From contig JAVBLN010000046.1 of assembly GCA_031553495.1 (NCBI GenBank), forward strand, positions 7,193-71,192: a stretch of 64,000 nt of DNA, read 5' to 3'. The position numbers were made by a program, and so were the translations under genes. The notes under the pieces are model-generated. The model made no database searches and was not told the origin of the DNA. It saw only the letters and a list, made by a program, of their open reading frames with translations. Shown piece after piece: positions 33,418 through 42,648 of the stretch; within the stretch, counting starts at the first letter, position 1, and each line of letters opens with the position of its first letter. Origin of the DNA: Pinibacter sp031553495. Lineage in GTDB: Bacteria; Bacteroidota; Bacteroidia; Chitinophagales; Chitinophagaceae.

Positions 33418-33450
33418 CATCCCCAGCCCTTCTCCAAAGGAGAAGGGAGT
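33418..33450. repeat. Palindromic CCCTTCTCC/GGAGAAGGG repeat
   Basis: CCCTTCTCC (33427-33435), loop AAA, GGAGAAGGG (33439-33447): a perfect 9-bp stem, preceded by CATCCCCAG. It is a different repeat class embedded at the inner end of unit 19. Confidence 0.7.
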
Positions 33451-33626
33451 GCCGTGCACAAAGCGGATATTCATAGTCTCAACAATTTTTTTCAACTTTC
33501 GTCTCTAATCGCTTTCAGCGGCTCATGCATACAGCTTCAACTTTTTACTGCCTTCTGTTTTCTGTCTTCTGAACTATGATTTCTCTACTGCCTACTCATT
33601 ACTCAAAACTCATCACTCATAACTTG

Positions 33627-33692
33627 TTGAATAGCATTCCTGCCGTACAAGTGAGTGACACAACGATGCTTAATCAAGGTACTACCGCCGGT
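33627..33692 (-). repeat. Intergenic repeat unit 20, R
   Basis: TTGAATAGCATTCCTGCCGT, core, TGCTTAATCAAGGTACTACC, GCCGGTTCC plus an A-run. Confidence 0.93.
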
Positions 33693-33832
33693 TCCAAAAA
33701 AATAAAATTCTTTAAGAAAACTTACTTAAACGAACACACGAAACCAAATAATCTTTTTACATAAAGCTCTATGGATTACCATCATCATCCCACTCACACA
33801 ACAATTTCAAATTTGAAATTTCAAATCTCAAA

Positions 33833-34972
33833 TTACTCCGGTAACTGCAGATCCGTTATAACCGGGTAATGATCGGAAAGCGCGACTTTGTCGCACTTAT
33901 ACTGAAGTACTTTAAACTGCTTGTTGGCAAGAATATAATCGATGCGCAATGTGGGAGAAATAAAAGACAACGTTCTTCCAATACCAAATCCTTTTTTACT
34001 AAAAGCATCCTGACGGTTGCCTTTCATTTGAAAATAAATGTAGGAATTAGGCAGCTCGTTAAAATCGCCACAAATAACTTCGGGATAAGGGCTGCTGTCC
34101 AAAACAGGTTTTATTACTTTCACCTGGTGCATGCGCAACGCATAAGCTCTTCTGAATTTTTTTAAAATGCCCTTGCTATTTACCATAGCGCTATCGGCAT
34201 TTTTACTTAATTGTTTTATTTGCCTGAACTCTCTTCCGCCAAATAACATCGACTGCATGTGCGTGGCAAACACTCTTATTCTTTTACCATTTACATCAAT
34301 ATCCGTCCATATAAAACTTTCATTATTCTTAAGCGAATCGGGGCCGCCGTAACGCTGCCTGAATGAATCCACAATCGGATATTTAGAAAAAATGGCTACA
34401 CCGGTTTCATATAAACTATCCCAACGGATGTGGTCTCTTGCAAAATATAAATATGGGAAACGAAGGCTGTCGCGGATATAAGGAATATTCTTCGCGAATT
34501 CTTTTATATTATTCGATTCAAAAAATTCTTCCACGCACAAAATATCGATGTCATTTTTGTCGATATACTCAAACATTTTTTTTCGCTTCGATATTTTACC
34601 GGGCGCCCAATACTTGTTCATTTCATCCCATCGCGCCACATTCCACTGCATTATACGTACGCTATTGTCCTGCTTTTTTTGTTCAAATTTTGATAAGGGA
34701 TTAAATGCGAAAAAAGCGTTCAGTTGCGGCCATCCTATTATCAACACGATAAGCGACAGCAACGCCCATTTAGATCTGAACAATAGCCAAAACAATACAA
34801 AGCCCGCGTTTAATATAACCCATGCGGCAAAAGCAACACCTAATATAGACACATACCAAAAAGTATCGGGAACCAAAAATGCACTGCTACAGGCAAGCAA
34901 AAAAATTGCGGCAACTACCACATTGCATATGATAAAAAAGCGTTTGGTGAATGTCAGAAAGAAATTAGGCAT
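33833..34972 (-). CDS. Membrane-anchored endonuclease/exonuclease/phosphatase-fold protein
   Basis: 379 residues. Three hydrophobic segments come first (about residues 10-32, 38-62 and 68-88). The catalytic EEP domain follows: RIMQWNVARWDE (the Asn), ILCVEEFFES (metal-binding Glu), GVAIFSKYPI, FATHMQSM (His), EVICGDFNELPNSYIY (GDFN), RIDYILANKQF, and the terminal LSDHYPVITDL (SDH). The fold covers nucleases and phospholipid or inositol phosphatases, so the substrate cannot be named. It is the first listed of several minus-strand genes here. Confidence 0.85.
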   Translation of the reverse strand: MPNFFLTFTKRFFIICNVVVAAIFLLACSSAFLVPDTFWYVSILGVAFAAWVILNAGFVLFWLLFRSKWALLSLIVLIIGWPQLNAFFAFNPLSKFEQKKQDNSVRIMQWNVARWDEMNKYWAPGKISKRKKMFEYIDKNDIDILCVEEFFESNNIKEFAKNIPYIRDSLRFPYLYFARDHIRWDSLYETGVAIFSKYPIVDSFRQRYGGPDSLKNNESFIWTDIDVNGKRIRVFATHMQSMLFGGREFRQIKQLSKNADSAMVNSKGILKKFRRAYALRMHQVKVIKPVLDSSPYPEVICGDFNELPNSYIYFQMKGNRQDAFSKKGFGIGRTLSFISPTLRIDYILANKQFKVLQYKCDKVALSDHYPVITDLQLPE

Positions 34973-35021
34973 AATTAAAATTAAGCAATTTGAAAAATGG
35001 AACTATTTTCACATTTTTAGA

Positions 35022-35738
35022 TTATACCACGAGTTTTCCATCTCTATATATTGGTAGCACATTCGCAATATCGGAAGTTACGCAATAATGAAGATCTTTT
35101 TGAAGTCCATATGCTGCAAGCCTATGCCAATGTGTGGTTAATTGCACAAAGCTGTATAAATCATGCTTATGCAACTCATACATATTTTCCGCCATAAGCG
35201 AGGAGTCGCAATGAATGGTAAAATGCTCTTTAACCCTGTTTATAACTGCGCCGGCAAACAAAGTATCTTCCATGTTGAAACGATCTTTCCATGCAGAGCA
35301 GCCGAGTATTACATTTCTTTTTTGCTGTATCAGAAAATCGCACACCGCTGAGAGGTTTGGGAAAGAGCCTGTAACAATTTCGGCAGCGTTAGAATCCAGC
35401 GCCATATGAAGTAATTTAGTTCCGTTTGTAGTAGTAAGAACCAGCGTTTTGTTTTCAATAAATTCTCTTGGGTATTCAGCGGGAGAATTACCAAATAATA
35501 ATCCGGGAATCACTTTGCCATCTCGTTCGCCGGCTGTTATACCGCCGGTTTCGCGACCAATTTGCTTACACCTCTCCACATCGGCCACCGGAATTACTGC
35601 CGCCGCGCCGTTATGCAATGCTGTGCAAATGGTAGATGTGGCGCGAAATACATCAATTATAACGACTATAGCTTCGTTCAAATTATATAAGTGTAATAAT
35701 GCCGGAGATAAACAAGTAAAAAATGTCGGTTTATTCAT
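35022..35738 (-). CDS. comB: 2-phosphosulfolactate phosphatase family protein
   Basis: ComB removes phosphate from 2-phospho-3-sulfolactate. 238 residues from ATG 35738; the extension to 35840 is probably untranslated. AIVVIIDVFRATSTICTALHNGA, GITAGERDGKVIPGLLFGNSP, VLTTTNGTKLL and the C-terminal DIANVLPIYRDGKLV are the family motifs. In archaea this serves coenzyme M synthesis. In Bacteroidota, where coenzyme M is absent, a role in sulfonate metabolism is plausible but unproven. No comA-like gene is in the window. Confidence 0.88.
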   Translation of the reverse strand: MNKPTFFTCLSPALLHLYNLNEAIVVIIDVFRATSTICTALHNGAAAVIPVADVERCKQIGRETGGITAGERDGKVIPGLLFGNSPAEYPREFIENKTLVLTTTNGTKLLHMALDSNAAEIVTGSFPNLSAVCDFLIQQKRNVILGCSAWKDRFNMEDTLFAGAVINRVKEHFTIHCDSSLMAENMYELHKHDLYSFVQLTTHWHRLAAYGLQKDLHYCVTSDIANVLPIYRDGKLVV

Positions 35739-35931
35739 GTGTAAATTGATAGTGATTAGTGATGTGCAGGTCAAAAATAAAAATTCAAATTTCAAAAAAC
35801 GAAAAACTTTTGAGGAATAACTTTCCGAACAAAATTTCATTAAGCGTAACTACCTGCTTGAAGTGGTAATGAGTTGTAAGCGCTATGTGATAAGCGAAAG
35901 GATTATTCGACGGTTTTCAAAGAGATCTTAC

Positions 35932-36405
35932 CTAATTCAAAAACAGTTTCCATTTTTCAGACTCTGCATATTCTTTAATTACAGCATTTCTGCTTTCAAC
36001 TAATTTTTGCATGTAAGAAGTTAGAAAAACCATGTTAAAAATTTTACCCGCAATTCCATATGGCGATTCAAAGGAAACCATGTCTATCATTATGGTTCCA
36101 TTTGCCGCCGGTTTAAAATAATGTTCGTGTTTTATACTCTTAAAATCGCCTTTTGTCATTTCATCAGTAAACAACAACGGCCTTTCAAAAGCAGTAATTT
36201 TTGATTGAAGAATTCTTGTTTTACCTAAATGCTTCGCTTTCCAGGTTATAGTATCATTAAGCGCTATAAGGCCAGAAATAGTTCCAGATATTGCTTCTTC
36301 TCCGGTATGTTTTAAAGACATTTTATGCAGTTCTATACTTCTGCATAAATCAAAAACCCTTTCAACAGGAGCAGCTATAAATGTGGTAAGATGAATTACA
36401 GGCAT
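35932..36405 (-). CDS. SRPBCC (START-like) family protein
   Basis: 157 residues from ATG 36405 (another ATG three codons upstream). IHLTTFIAAPVERVFDLCRSIELHK, LIALNDTITWKAKHLGKTRILQSKITAFERP, DFKSIKHEHYF and SFESPYGIAGKIFN fit the SRPBCC ligand-binding fold, in a group sometimes called cell-division inhibitor SulA-like; that name has no support here. It lies 57 bp downstream of gcvT on the same strand and may be co-transcribed with it. Confidence 0.8.
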   Translation of the reverse strand: MPVIHLTTFIAAPVERVFDLCRSIELHKMSLKHTGEEAISGTISGLIALNDTITWKAKHLGKTRILQSKITAFERPLLFTDEMTKGDFKSIKHEHYFKPAANGTIMIDMVSFESPYGIAGKIFNMVFLTSYMQKLVESRNAVIKEYAESEKWKLFLN

Positions 36406-36461
36406 AGCTAACATTTAAAAAAAAGTTACCGGCCACCAAAGCCGGTAACTTCTATTGCAAA

Positions 36462-37547
36462 TTATGCGAATGGTAATTTAACCACTTTTGCTTTTAATAG
36501 TTTATCACGAACGCTTACAAATATTTCAGAATCGATATTTGCATGCGAAACGGCTACATATCCCAATCCTATTGCTTTTTGTAAGCTTGGCGATTGTGTT
36601 CCCGAAGTTACAAAACCAAGAACATTTCCATTTGCATCCTTTATTTCGTAATGGCTGCGTGGAATACCTTTATCGATCATTTCAAAGCCAATCAATTTAC
36701 GTTGTACCCCTTCTGCTTTTTGTTTTTCCAGAATGCCTTTGGCGGTAAAATCTTTAGTGAATTTTGTAATCCAGCCAAGGCCGCCTTCAAGCGGAGTGGT
36801 ATTATCATCAATATCATTTCCATAAAGACAGAATCCCATTTCCAGGCGCAGCGTGTCTCTGGCGCCAAGTCCCACAGGTTTTATACCCAATTCCGCTCCC
36901 GCTTCAAAGATCGCATTCCATATTTTATCTGCTGCATCATCTTTGTCTTCAAAATAAATTTCTACACCACCGGCGCCTGTGTAACCCGTAGCGCTGATCA
37001 ATACATTTTCCACACCTGCAAAAGTTCCCTTCACGAAAGTGTAGTATTTAAGATTTAAGATATCAACATTTGTAAGCGGCTGCAATATTTTTGTAGCATT
37101 CGGTCCCTGTATGGCCAGCAAACATGTTTTGTCGGAAATGTTATGCATCTCCACATTTGCCGTGTTATGTTTTGATATCCAGTCCCAGTCTTTTTCAATG
37201 TTTGAAGCATTCACCACCAGCATATACGCCTTATTGGGTTCCAGGCAATAAATAAGCAGATCGTCCACAATACCGCCATTTTCATTAGGCAAACAGCTAT
37301 ACTGCGCTTTCCCGGCGTCAAGCTTTGAGGCGTCATTACTGGTAACACGCTGAATAAGGTCCAAAGCGTTCTCTCCTTTTAAAATAAATTCGCCCATATG
37401 GCTTACGTCAAATACGCCGGCATTATTGCGCACGGCCGCATGCTCATCGTTAATACCACTGTATGAAATGGGCATGTTATACCCCGCGAACGGCGCCATT
37501 TTTGCACCCAACGCTATATGCTTTTGCGTGAAGGGAGTGTTTTTCAT
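36462..37547 (-). CDS. gcvT: Aminomethyltransferase, glycine cleavage T protein
   Basis: Transfers the methylene group from the aminomethyl-lipoyl H protein to tetrahydrofolate, releasing ammonia. 361 residues. PFAGYNMPISYSGINDEHAAVRNNAGVFDVSHMGEF-type N-terminus (motif spread over residues 18-53), QYSCLPNENGGIVDDLLIY, CLLAIQGPNA, SATGYTGAGGVEIYF, LGARDTLRLEMGFCLYGND and a barrel-like C-terminal domain with GFVTSGTQSPSL. gcvH is 24 kb away and gcvP is not in the window. Confidence 0.95.
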   Translation of the reverse strand: MKNTPFTQKHIALGAKMAPFAGYNMPISYSGINDEHAAVRNNAGVFDVSHMGEFILKGENALDLIQRVTSNDASKLDAGKAQYSCLPNENGGIVDDLLIYCLEPNKAYMLVVNASNIEKDWDWISKHNTANVEMHNISDKTCLLAIQGPNATKILQPLTNVDILNLKYYTFVKGTFAGVENVLISATGYTGAGGVEIYFEDKDDAADKIWNAIFEAGAELGIKPVGLGARDTLRLEMGFCLYGNDIDDNTTPLEGGLGWITKFTKDFTAKGILEKQKAEGVQRKLIGFEMIDKGIPRSHYEIKDANGNVLGFVTSGTQSPSLQKAIGLGYVAVSHANIDSEIFVSVRDKLLKAKVVKLPFA

Positions 37548-37717
37548 TGTTTGATTAATTTAGGTTTAAAGCCGAGCAAAAATAATGTGGAAATGTGAGA
37601 AATGTAAAAAATATAGAAATATGAAAATGTGGCATATACTGTAAACACCTGATGACTGACTTGCAGGGGCAATCATTACAAAATTTTAACAGCTTTTAAT
37701 AGTAATATTTTTTGTGT

Positions 37718-37785
37718 ACCGGCGATAGTATTTCATGGCATCATCGTTGTGTCACTCACTTGTACGGTAGTAATGCTATTGAGCG
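37718..37785 (+). repeat. Intergenic repeat unit 21, F, subtype b
   Basis: ACCGGCGATAGTATTTCATG, GCATCATCG, core, CGGTAGTAATGCTATTGAGC. Confidence 0.93.
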
Positions 37786-37938
37786 GGTTGTTGGTGTTTA
37801 ACCACAAGAAGCACAATAGAGGCTTGAGGAACACAAGGGCTGATGGCGGTTCAGCATGCGCTTGTGCGCCTTGTGTTTTCCTTTGTGGCCCTTGTGGTTA
37901 AAAAAGTGATGCACTCAATAGTTCAATGATTCGAAATT

Positions 37939-37962
37939 AAAAAACCCCGATTGAAATCGGGG
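37939..37962 (-). terminator. Terminator of the lipoprotein gene
   Basis: CCCCGAT (37945-37951), TGAA, ATCGGGG (37956-37962), with the T-run on the minus strand (AAAAAA before the stem on plus). Confidence 0.85.
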
Positions 37963-38046
37963 TACAATGGAAATTTAATTCTTAACACCAGGCAGCGGTT
38001 AAACTGCCATTCACTTGATAAGGTTTTATTCTATATCGCCTTTACA

Positions 38047-39444
38047 TTATTTATCCCAAACAGCCCATTTTGCAGTCCAGTCGTTGGTGTCATCCATAGC
38101 TCCGATAAAAGAAGTTTTGTCAAAGAATGAATCGCTTAATCCTCTGTAATCGAATTTGCCTGCTGTTGCCAATGCCGGCGAACCCGCAGCCGGCTTTACA
38201 TTCGGAGCTTTATTATTGAACGGATCTGATAATTTGATGAGAGTTGGATCAGTATACACTACACTAAGATTTCTAATTGTTGTTGTATCCTTAAGGCCAA
38301 CAACTGTCCAAACGCCTTTGGAGCCATCGTTCCCAAGCTGAAACACATTATTTGCCGCATGCAAAAAACTATTATAAAAACGACTTGAATCCTTCCTGTA
38401 ATAATTTGCGGTGGAGTCGTCATCAATATCGAGACCGGCTTTCTGACCACCAATTACAATAGAGTTGGCCAATACAAATCTCGCGCCTCTTCTCCAGCGC
38501 ATACCATAACCGTAATCCGAATTTACATTAGTGGCCCTTCCCGAATTGGGACCAATGGCAGTGAAATTGGATAAGGTTGGAAAGGTGACCGGCGCTCTGT
38601 CAAGCTTGAAACCATTTGAGGTGTTCACATTGTCCACTTCAAAATTGTTTGAGTAATCGCCGCTGGTTCCTTTAGCATCTGTAAATTTTGGATCCTTAAT
38701 AGAAATAGCATATTGAATTTTACCACGGTAGCCGTCATCCATGTCAAAATCGTCGTCTGCACAGTTGTAAGCAATCAGGTGTTTGCAATTAACCGTACCG
38801 CCAAAAAATTCAAACGCATCATCCAACCCTCGAACTACCTGTATGTAATCGATAGTAGTGCCTGACCCCACAGCATATAAAGACAAACCGTTTATTTCAT
38901 CACCGGGATTAACGGCTTTACCTGCATACTCAATACGCACATACCGCATTATACCTGAGCTATGCGCATCGTTACTTCCGCCAAATGCACTGAAAGCAGC
39001 ATCTACACCACCTTCAATTACAGTATGATTGTTGTTGCCTTTTGCCTGTCCTACCAAAACTACGCCGCCCAAATCTCCGGGAGCCGGGGTCGCCTCATTT
39101 GAGGTAAATACAATTGGATTGTCCGCGTTTGCATCCGCAACTATTGTCGCGTCCCTGTAAATTACCAGTACGCCTGCGGAGTCTTTATTCGATACTATTT
39201 TAGTTCCCGGCTCGATGGTTAAAGTAGCTCCGTCACTAACGTAAACATATCCACGCAAACGGTAAACTTTATCCTTAGTAAGTTTTCTGTCCGCCTTTAT
39301 CACTCCACGTATATCAACAGTGTTAGTGACCGGATTAACCACATCAACTCCGCCTCCTACAGGGTCCGTGGAGTTGTCGCTTTTATTACATCCAATACCT
39401 AAAGTAATGGATCCGAGCAAAATAACAGATGCGATCTTTTTCAT
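38047..39444 (-). CDS. Outer-membrane lipoprotein with right-handed repeat fold
   Basis: 465 residues. The signal peptide ends in a lipobox, LGIGC, so Cys19 should be lipidated. The body begins VDIRGVIKADRKLTKDKVYRLRGYVYV and contains GATLTIEPGTKIV, NPIVFTS, RYVRIEYAGKAV, IDYIQVVRGLDDAFEFFGGTVNCKHLIAY and DDDFDMDDGYRGKIQYA, repeating short beta segments that suggest a parallel beta-helix. It follows the TonB receptor gene by about 50 bp on the same strand, so the two probably form a receptor/surface-lipoprotein pair. Ligand unknown. Confidence 0.8.
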   Translation of the reverse strand: MKKIASVILLGSITLGIGCNKSDNSTDPVGGGVDVVNPVTNTVDIRGVIKADRKLTKDKVYRLRGYVYVSDGATLTIEPGTKIVSNKDSAGVLVIYRDATIVADANADNPIVFTSNEATPAPGDLGGVVLVGQAKGNNNHTVIEGGVDAAFSAFGGSNDAHSSGIMRYVRIEYAGKAVNPGDEINGLSLYAVGSGTTIDYIQVVRGLDDAFEFFGGTVNCKHLIAYNCADDDFDMDDGYRGKIQYAISIKDPKFTDAKGTSGDYSNNFEVDNVNTSNGFKLDRAPVTFPTLSNFTAIGPNSGRATNVNSDYGYGMRWRRGARFVLANSIVIGGQKAGLDIDDDSTANYYRKDSSRFYNSFLHAANNVFQLGNDGSKGVWTVVGLKDTTTIRNLSVVYTDPTLIKLSDPFNNKAPNVKPAAGSPALATAGKFDYRGLSDSFFDKTSFIGAMDDTNDWTAKWAVWDK

Positions 39445-39495
39445 TGTTTTTTGATTTCTTTTTTGTTGATAGTGCTTGTTAGTTTTGCGCTACAT

Positions 39496-42315
39496 TTAAC
39501 GGCCAAAATTGTATTTCAAGCCAAGTGTAGCAGTTGTTCCAAATTTGAATGATGTTATTGTTTTGTCTTCTTTCGAATTATAATTCATATTGGATGGGTC
39601 ACTGTCAAACTTATAATACCAGGCATATGGTTGCGCAAGGATGTCGCTTATAGTAAGTTTGATCTCCAGCTTTTGATGATAGCATTTTTTTGCAATTTGA
39701 AAATCTATCACATCACGTGGCTTCTCGAAAATATTCATAGCCGCGCCGCTCATAGCGCGGTATCTTAAACGCGGTCCGATCCTGTTATACAAAACATTTA
39801 CTGAAAAATTATCATCAAACGAAGTGTAGTTCAATCCAGTGTTGATGAGGTATGGAGATTGTCCCTGCATAGGACTATTAATAGATACAGAATCAATTTT
39901 TACCGAACCTTTAATATAAGCCGCATTCGCATACAGTGCGAAATGGTCAAGAAAACGACTTCCCAAAAAGTCAAGTTTTTTCCTTACTTCAATTTCCACT
40001 CCATATACTTTGGAGCTATTCGCATTTGCATAAGACAACACATCATTGCCTCTGTTTGTTTGCTCGATCGGTTTGCTGAAATACTTATAAAAAGTACTTA
40101 AAGAAACGATTTCTCCGGCTGCAGGAAACCATTCATAACGGGCATCAATATTCGTATTTTTTGAGCGCACCAGTTTGTCATTTCCAATGATGCTGATATT
40201 ATTATCATAATCGTACACACTATAAGATGCAAGCTCACGAAATTCCGGACGGTTAATAGCCCGGGAAGCCGCCAGGCGCAAATTCGATTGATCGCTGAGT
40301 GAATAGGTTAATATGAAAGAGGGCAGCACATCAAGGTTATTAAGTTTTATATCTGCCTTATTTTTTGATGAAAGCATCTGGTTGTAATTCTCAATTCTTG
40401 CACCCCAGGTTAGCCTGAATTTATTGGAAAATTTATTATCAAGCATTACGTAGCCTGCATTCAACATAGCCTCACCAGTATATTGAACGGTATTGGTAGC
40501 AATATTAGCTACTGTTAAATTATATGCATCAATATTCTCACTACTGAATAAATTATTGAGCGAAGTATTTTTCCCTTCATTGATTTGAACACCATAGAAA
40601 TCGAGCGATGCATAACCCAGCGCATTAGCTTCAGCACTTCTGTTGCGGTAATAATTAGCTGTGCCAATTTTCAGCTTTTGCGTCAGATCCCACAGTCTGA
40701 ACTCTTTTGCGATATTGGCGTTTGCCCCAAAAATATTTTCCTGTAAAAAGGAATATATGCGACCGGCATTTCTTATTTCCGGCGAGTTTTCATTATTCAA
40801 TTTCAAATAGAAGTTACTGTGGGAATTATCTCCCGAACGATAAGTCAGTATTTTCTGATCAGGTTGATTTCTGTAGGTTAGCCCATAAGCGGCATTCCAG
40901 TCAAAAGTCCAGTTGTTATTTAACTTATGTAAACCTTCAAGTACCGAATTATAAATACCATTATTTAGAGGCTCTGTATTTACACTTTTTACATCAAAAA
41001 AATTTTCTCCACCGTTCACTTCATTTCTTCCCGATCGTAATGCACTTGTGTTTGAAAAGTCGTTATTAAATAAGTTCTTAAAAGATATTTTGCTTTTGCC
41101 ATAAGAATACGTCAGACTCAATAATGCGGATAAATTATTTTTTACCTCATAATTGGACGTATTGTAGCTATATAAAAACATTTTATCAACCTGGTAGTCA
41201 TCGCGGTTCCTTTGAGATACTCTTCTTCCGGTACTATAACCTACAGAGTATATGTAGCCAAGCTTTTTTCTACCATTTATAATTTTAGTATTCCCACCTG
41301 TAAACGATACGCTTAGATTTGGGAGACTCTGATTGGCGGGTTCATAACCAAAAGTGTTCGAAAACATTTTCGTTACGTCTTTTTTGAATCCCGGACTTTC
41401 ATTTATAAAAGAACCGCCGCGTTTATAATACGGTTGAGGCATTAATCTTGAGTCATCAAAAAAACCAACAGGATCAAATTTGCCTTTAGGAAAACCGGTA
41501 TAAAAATTTTTGAATGTTGTCATCGAATTATAGCCAAGTGAAACTGATAATTCACTCAATGTTTTCGATGGATAATCTTTTGTTGAAACCTTTATAGCGC
41601 CACCGGAAAAGTCGCCCGGAAGATCCGGTGTTGAGGATTTATAAATAACCAGATTGTCAATCAATGATGATGGGATTATATCAAACGAAAAAGCTTTTTT
41701 ATCAGGCTCGGTGCTGGGCAGCATACTGTTATTAAGCATTGCGGTATTATACCTTTCGTTAAGACCTCTTATTACAACAAACTTATTATCTTGTACCGAA
41801 GCGCCGCTCACACGTTTCAACACTTCGCCGGTATTGCGGTCCGGCGATTTTTTTATAATCTCTGCTGAAATACCATCAGATATGGAAGCGCTGTTTTTTT
41901 GAATGCTATACAAAGAAGCGATAGTTTCTTTTTTGGCGCTTGCCTTCACTACTACTTCAGAAAGTTGCGATTTATTATTACGTTGCATGATCACCTGCAT
42001 CGTATTGTTCTCAGCATTCACTAGTAATCCGGCAATATTTCTTGCCATATATCCAACATGTGAAATGGTAAGATTATAAACTTTATTGTTTTCAAGCAGC
42101 GCAAAAAAGCGGCCCTCCACATCGGTTACAAATCCGTTTTTAAGCCCATCAATGGCGATGGTTGCACCAACAAGCGGAGAGGAAGTTTCTTCATCAAGCA
42201 CTTTGCCTGATACTTTTACGGTCTGTGTCCAGGCTATGCCCTTTATTAGCAGGAGGATTATTAGCAGTAGTATTTGTTTGTTCACAAAAGATAGTTTGTG
42301 TGTTAAGAATGCCAC
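39496..42315 (-). CDS. TonB-dependent receptor with carboxypeptidase-like domain
   Basis: 939 residues. The start may be ATG 42315 or GTG 42285, which gives a shorter signal peptide (NKQILLLIILLLIKGIAWTQ). A carboxypeptidase-regulatory-like domain comes first (VKVSGKVLDEETSSPLVGATI), then the plug: LSEVVVKASAKKETIASLYS, SPDRNTGEVLKRVSGASVQD, VIRGLNERYNTAMLNNSMLP, FSGGAIKVSTKDYP. The barrel fills the rest and ends KFGTTATLGLKYNFGR. The NERYN-type plug is a subgroup distinct from SusC. It is co-oriented with the lipoprotein downstream; substrate unknown. Confidence 0.88.
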   Translation of the reverse strand: MAFLTHKLSFVNKQILLLIILLLIKGIAWTQTVKVSGKVLDEETSSPLVGATIAIDGLKNGFVTDVEGRFFALLENNKVYNLTISHVGYMARNIAGLLVNAENNTMQVIMQRNNKSQLSEVVVKASAKKETIASLYSIQKNSASISDGISAEIIKKSPDRNTGEVLKRVSGASVQDNKFVVIRGLNERYNTAMLNNSMLPSTEPDKKAFSFDIIPSSLIDNLVIYKSSTPDLPGDFSGGAIKVSTKDYPSKTLSELSVSLGYNSMTTFKNFYTGFPKGKFDPVGFFDDSRLMPQPYYKRGGSFINESPGFKKDVTKMFSNTFGYEPANQSLPNLSVSFTGGNTKIINGRKKLGYIYSVGYSTGRRVSQRNRDDYQVDKMFLYSYNTSNYEVKNNLSALLSLTYSYGKSKISFKNLFNNDFSNTSALRSGRNEVNGGENFFDVKSVNTEPLNNGIYNSVLEGLHKLNNNWTFDWNAAYGLTYRNQPDQKILTYRSGDNSHSNFYLKLNNENSPEIRNAGRIYSFLQENIFGANANIAKEFRLWDLTQKLKIGTANYYRNRSAEANALGYASLDFYGVQINEGKNTSLNNLFSSENIDAYNLTVANIATNTVQYTGEAMLNAGYVMLDNKFSNKFRLTWGARIENYNQMLSSKNKADIKLNNLDVLPSFILTYSLSDQSNLRLAASRAINRPEFRELASYSVYDYDNNISIIGNDKLVRSKNTNIDARYEWFPAAGEIVSLSTFYKYFSKPIEQTNRGNDVLSYANANSSKVYGVEIEVRKKLDFLGSRFLDHFALYANAAYIKGSVKIDSVSINSPMQGQSPYLINTGLNYTSFDDNFSVNVLYNRIGPRLRYRAMSGAAMNIFEKPRDVIDFQIAKKCYHQKLEIKLTISDILAQPYAWYYKFDSDPSNMNYNSKEDKTITSFKFGTTATLGLKYNFGR

Positions 42316-42648
42316 AAAAATATTTGCGCACTATTAACCCACTATTAACCCGCGTTACGAAATGATTACTTATCAATGAACAAATTGTTACTCTGTATTA
42401 AGGAAATGTGAAGTGAAGGTCAAAGATCAGAAGTAAGAGGTTTGATCAGATCACTCAAAACTCAAAACTCATAACTCATAACTTTTTTGTAACGGTCGGT
42501 AGTGCTACTATTGAGCATCGTTGTGTCACTCACTTGTACGGTAGTAGTGCTATTGAGCGAGTGATGAGTTTTGAGTGATGAGTGAGCCAACCGCCCACTA
42601 ACATTCATGCAACCGTAAATTCGCGAAACCTGTGTATTATAAAACTTA
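42316..42648. repeat. Gene-free stretch: ACTCAAA heptamers and F unit
   Basis: ACTCAAAACTCAAAACTCAT heptamers (42454-42483) lead into unit 22, followed by GTGATGAGTTTTGAGTGATG (42560-42585), an inverted relative of the same tract. Nothing else is evident. Confidence 0.8.
42492..42559 (+). repeat. Intergenic repeat unit 22, F
   Basis: ACGGTCGGTAGTGCTACTAT, TGAGCATCG, core, CGGTAGTAGTGCTATTGAGC. Confidence 0.95.

Larger units (their letters stand above)
33213..33832. repeat. Gene-free stretch: about 620-bp composite inverted repeat
   Basis: Almost the whole gap is one inverted repeat. TTGAGAT heptamers, the TTACATAAAGCTC module and unit 19 (F) on the left are mirrored by unit 20 (R), the same module and TTTCAAAT heptamers on the right. 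The centre holds a CCCTTCTCC palindrome, non-repetitive sequence and ACTCAAA/ACTCATC heptamers (33594-33625). Each arm runs up to the stop codon of a convergent gene. Confidence 0.9.
37548..38046. repeat. Gene-free stretch upstream of gcvT
   Basis: AATGTGGAAATGTGAG-type octamer tract (37583-37632), an F unit, and CACAAGA/CTTGTGG-type repeats (37799-37902) whose two halves are inverted to each other, then a terminator for the minus-strand lipoprotein gene. Confidence 0.8.
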
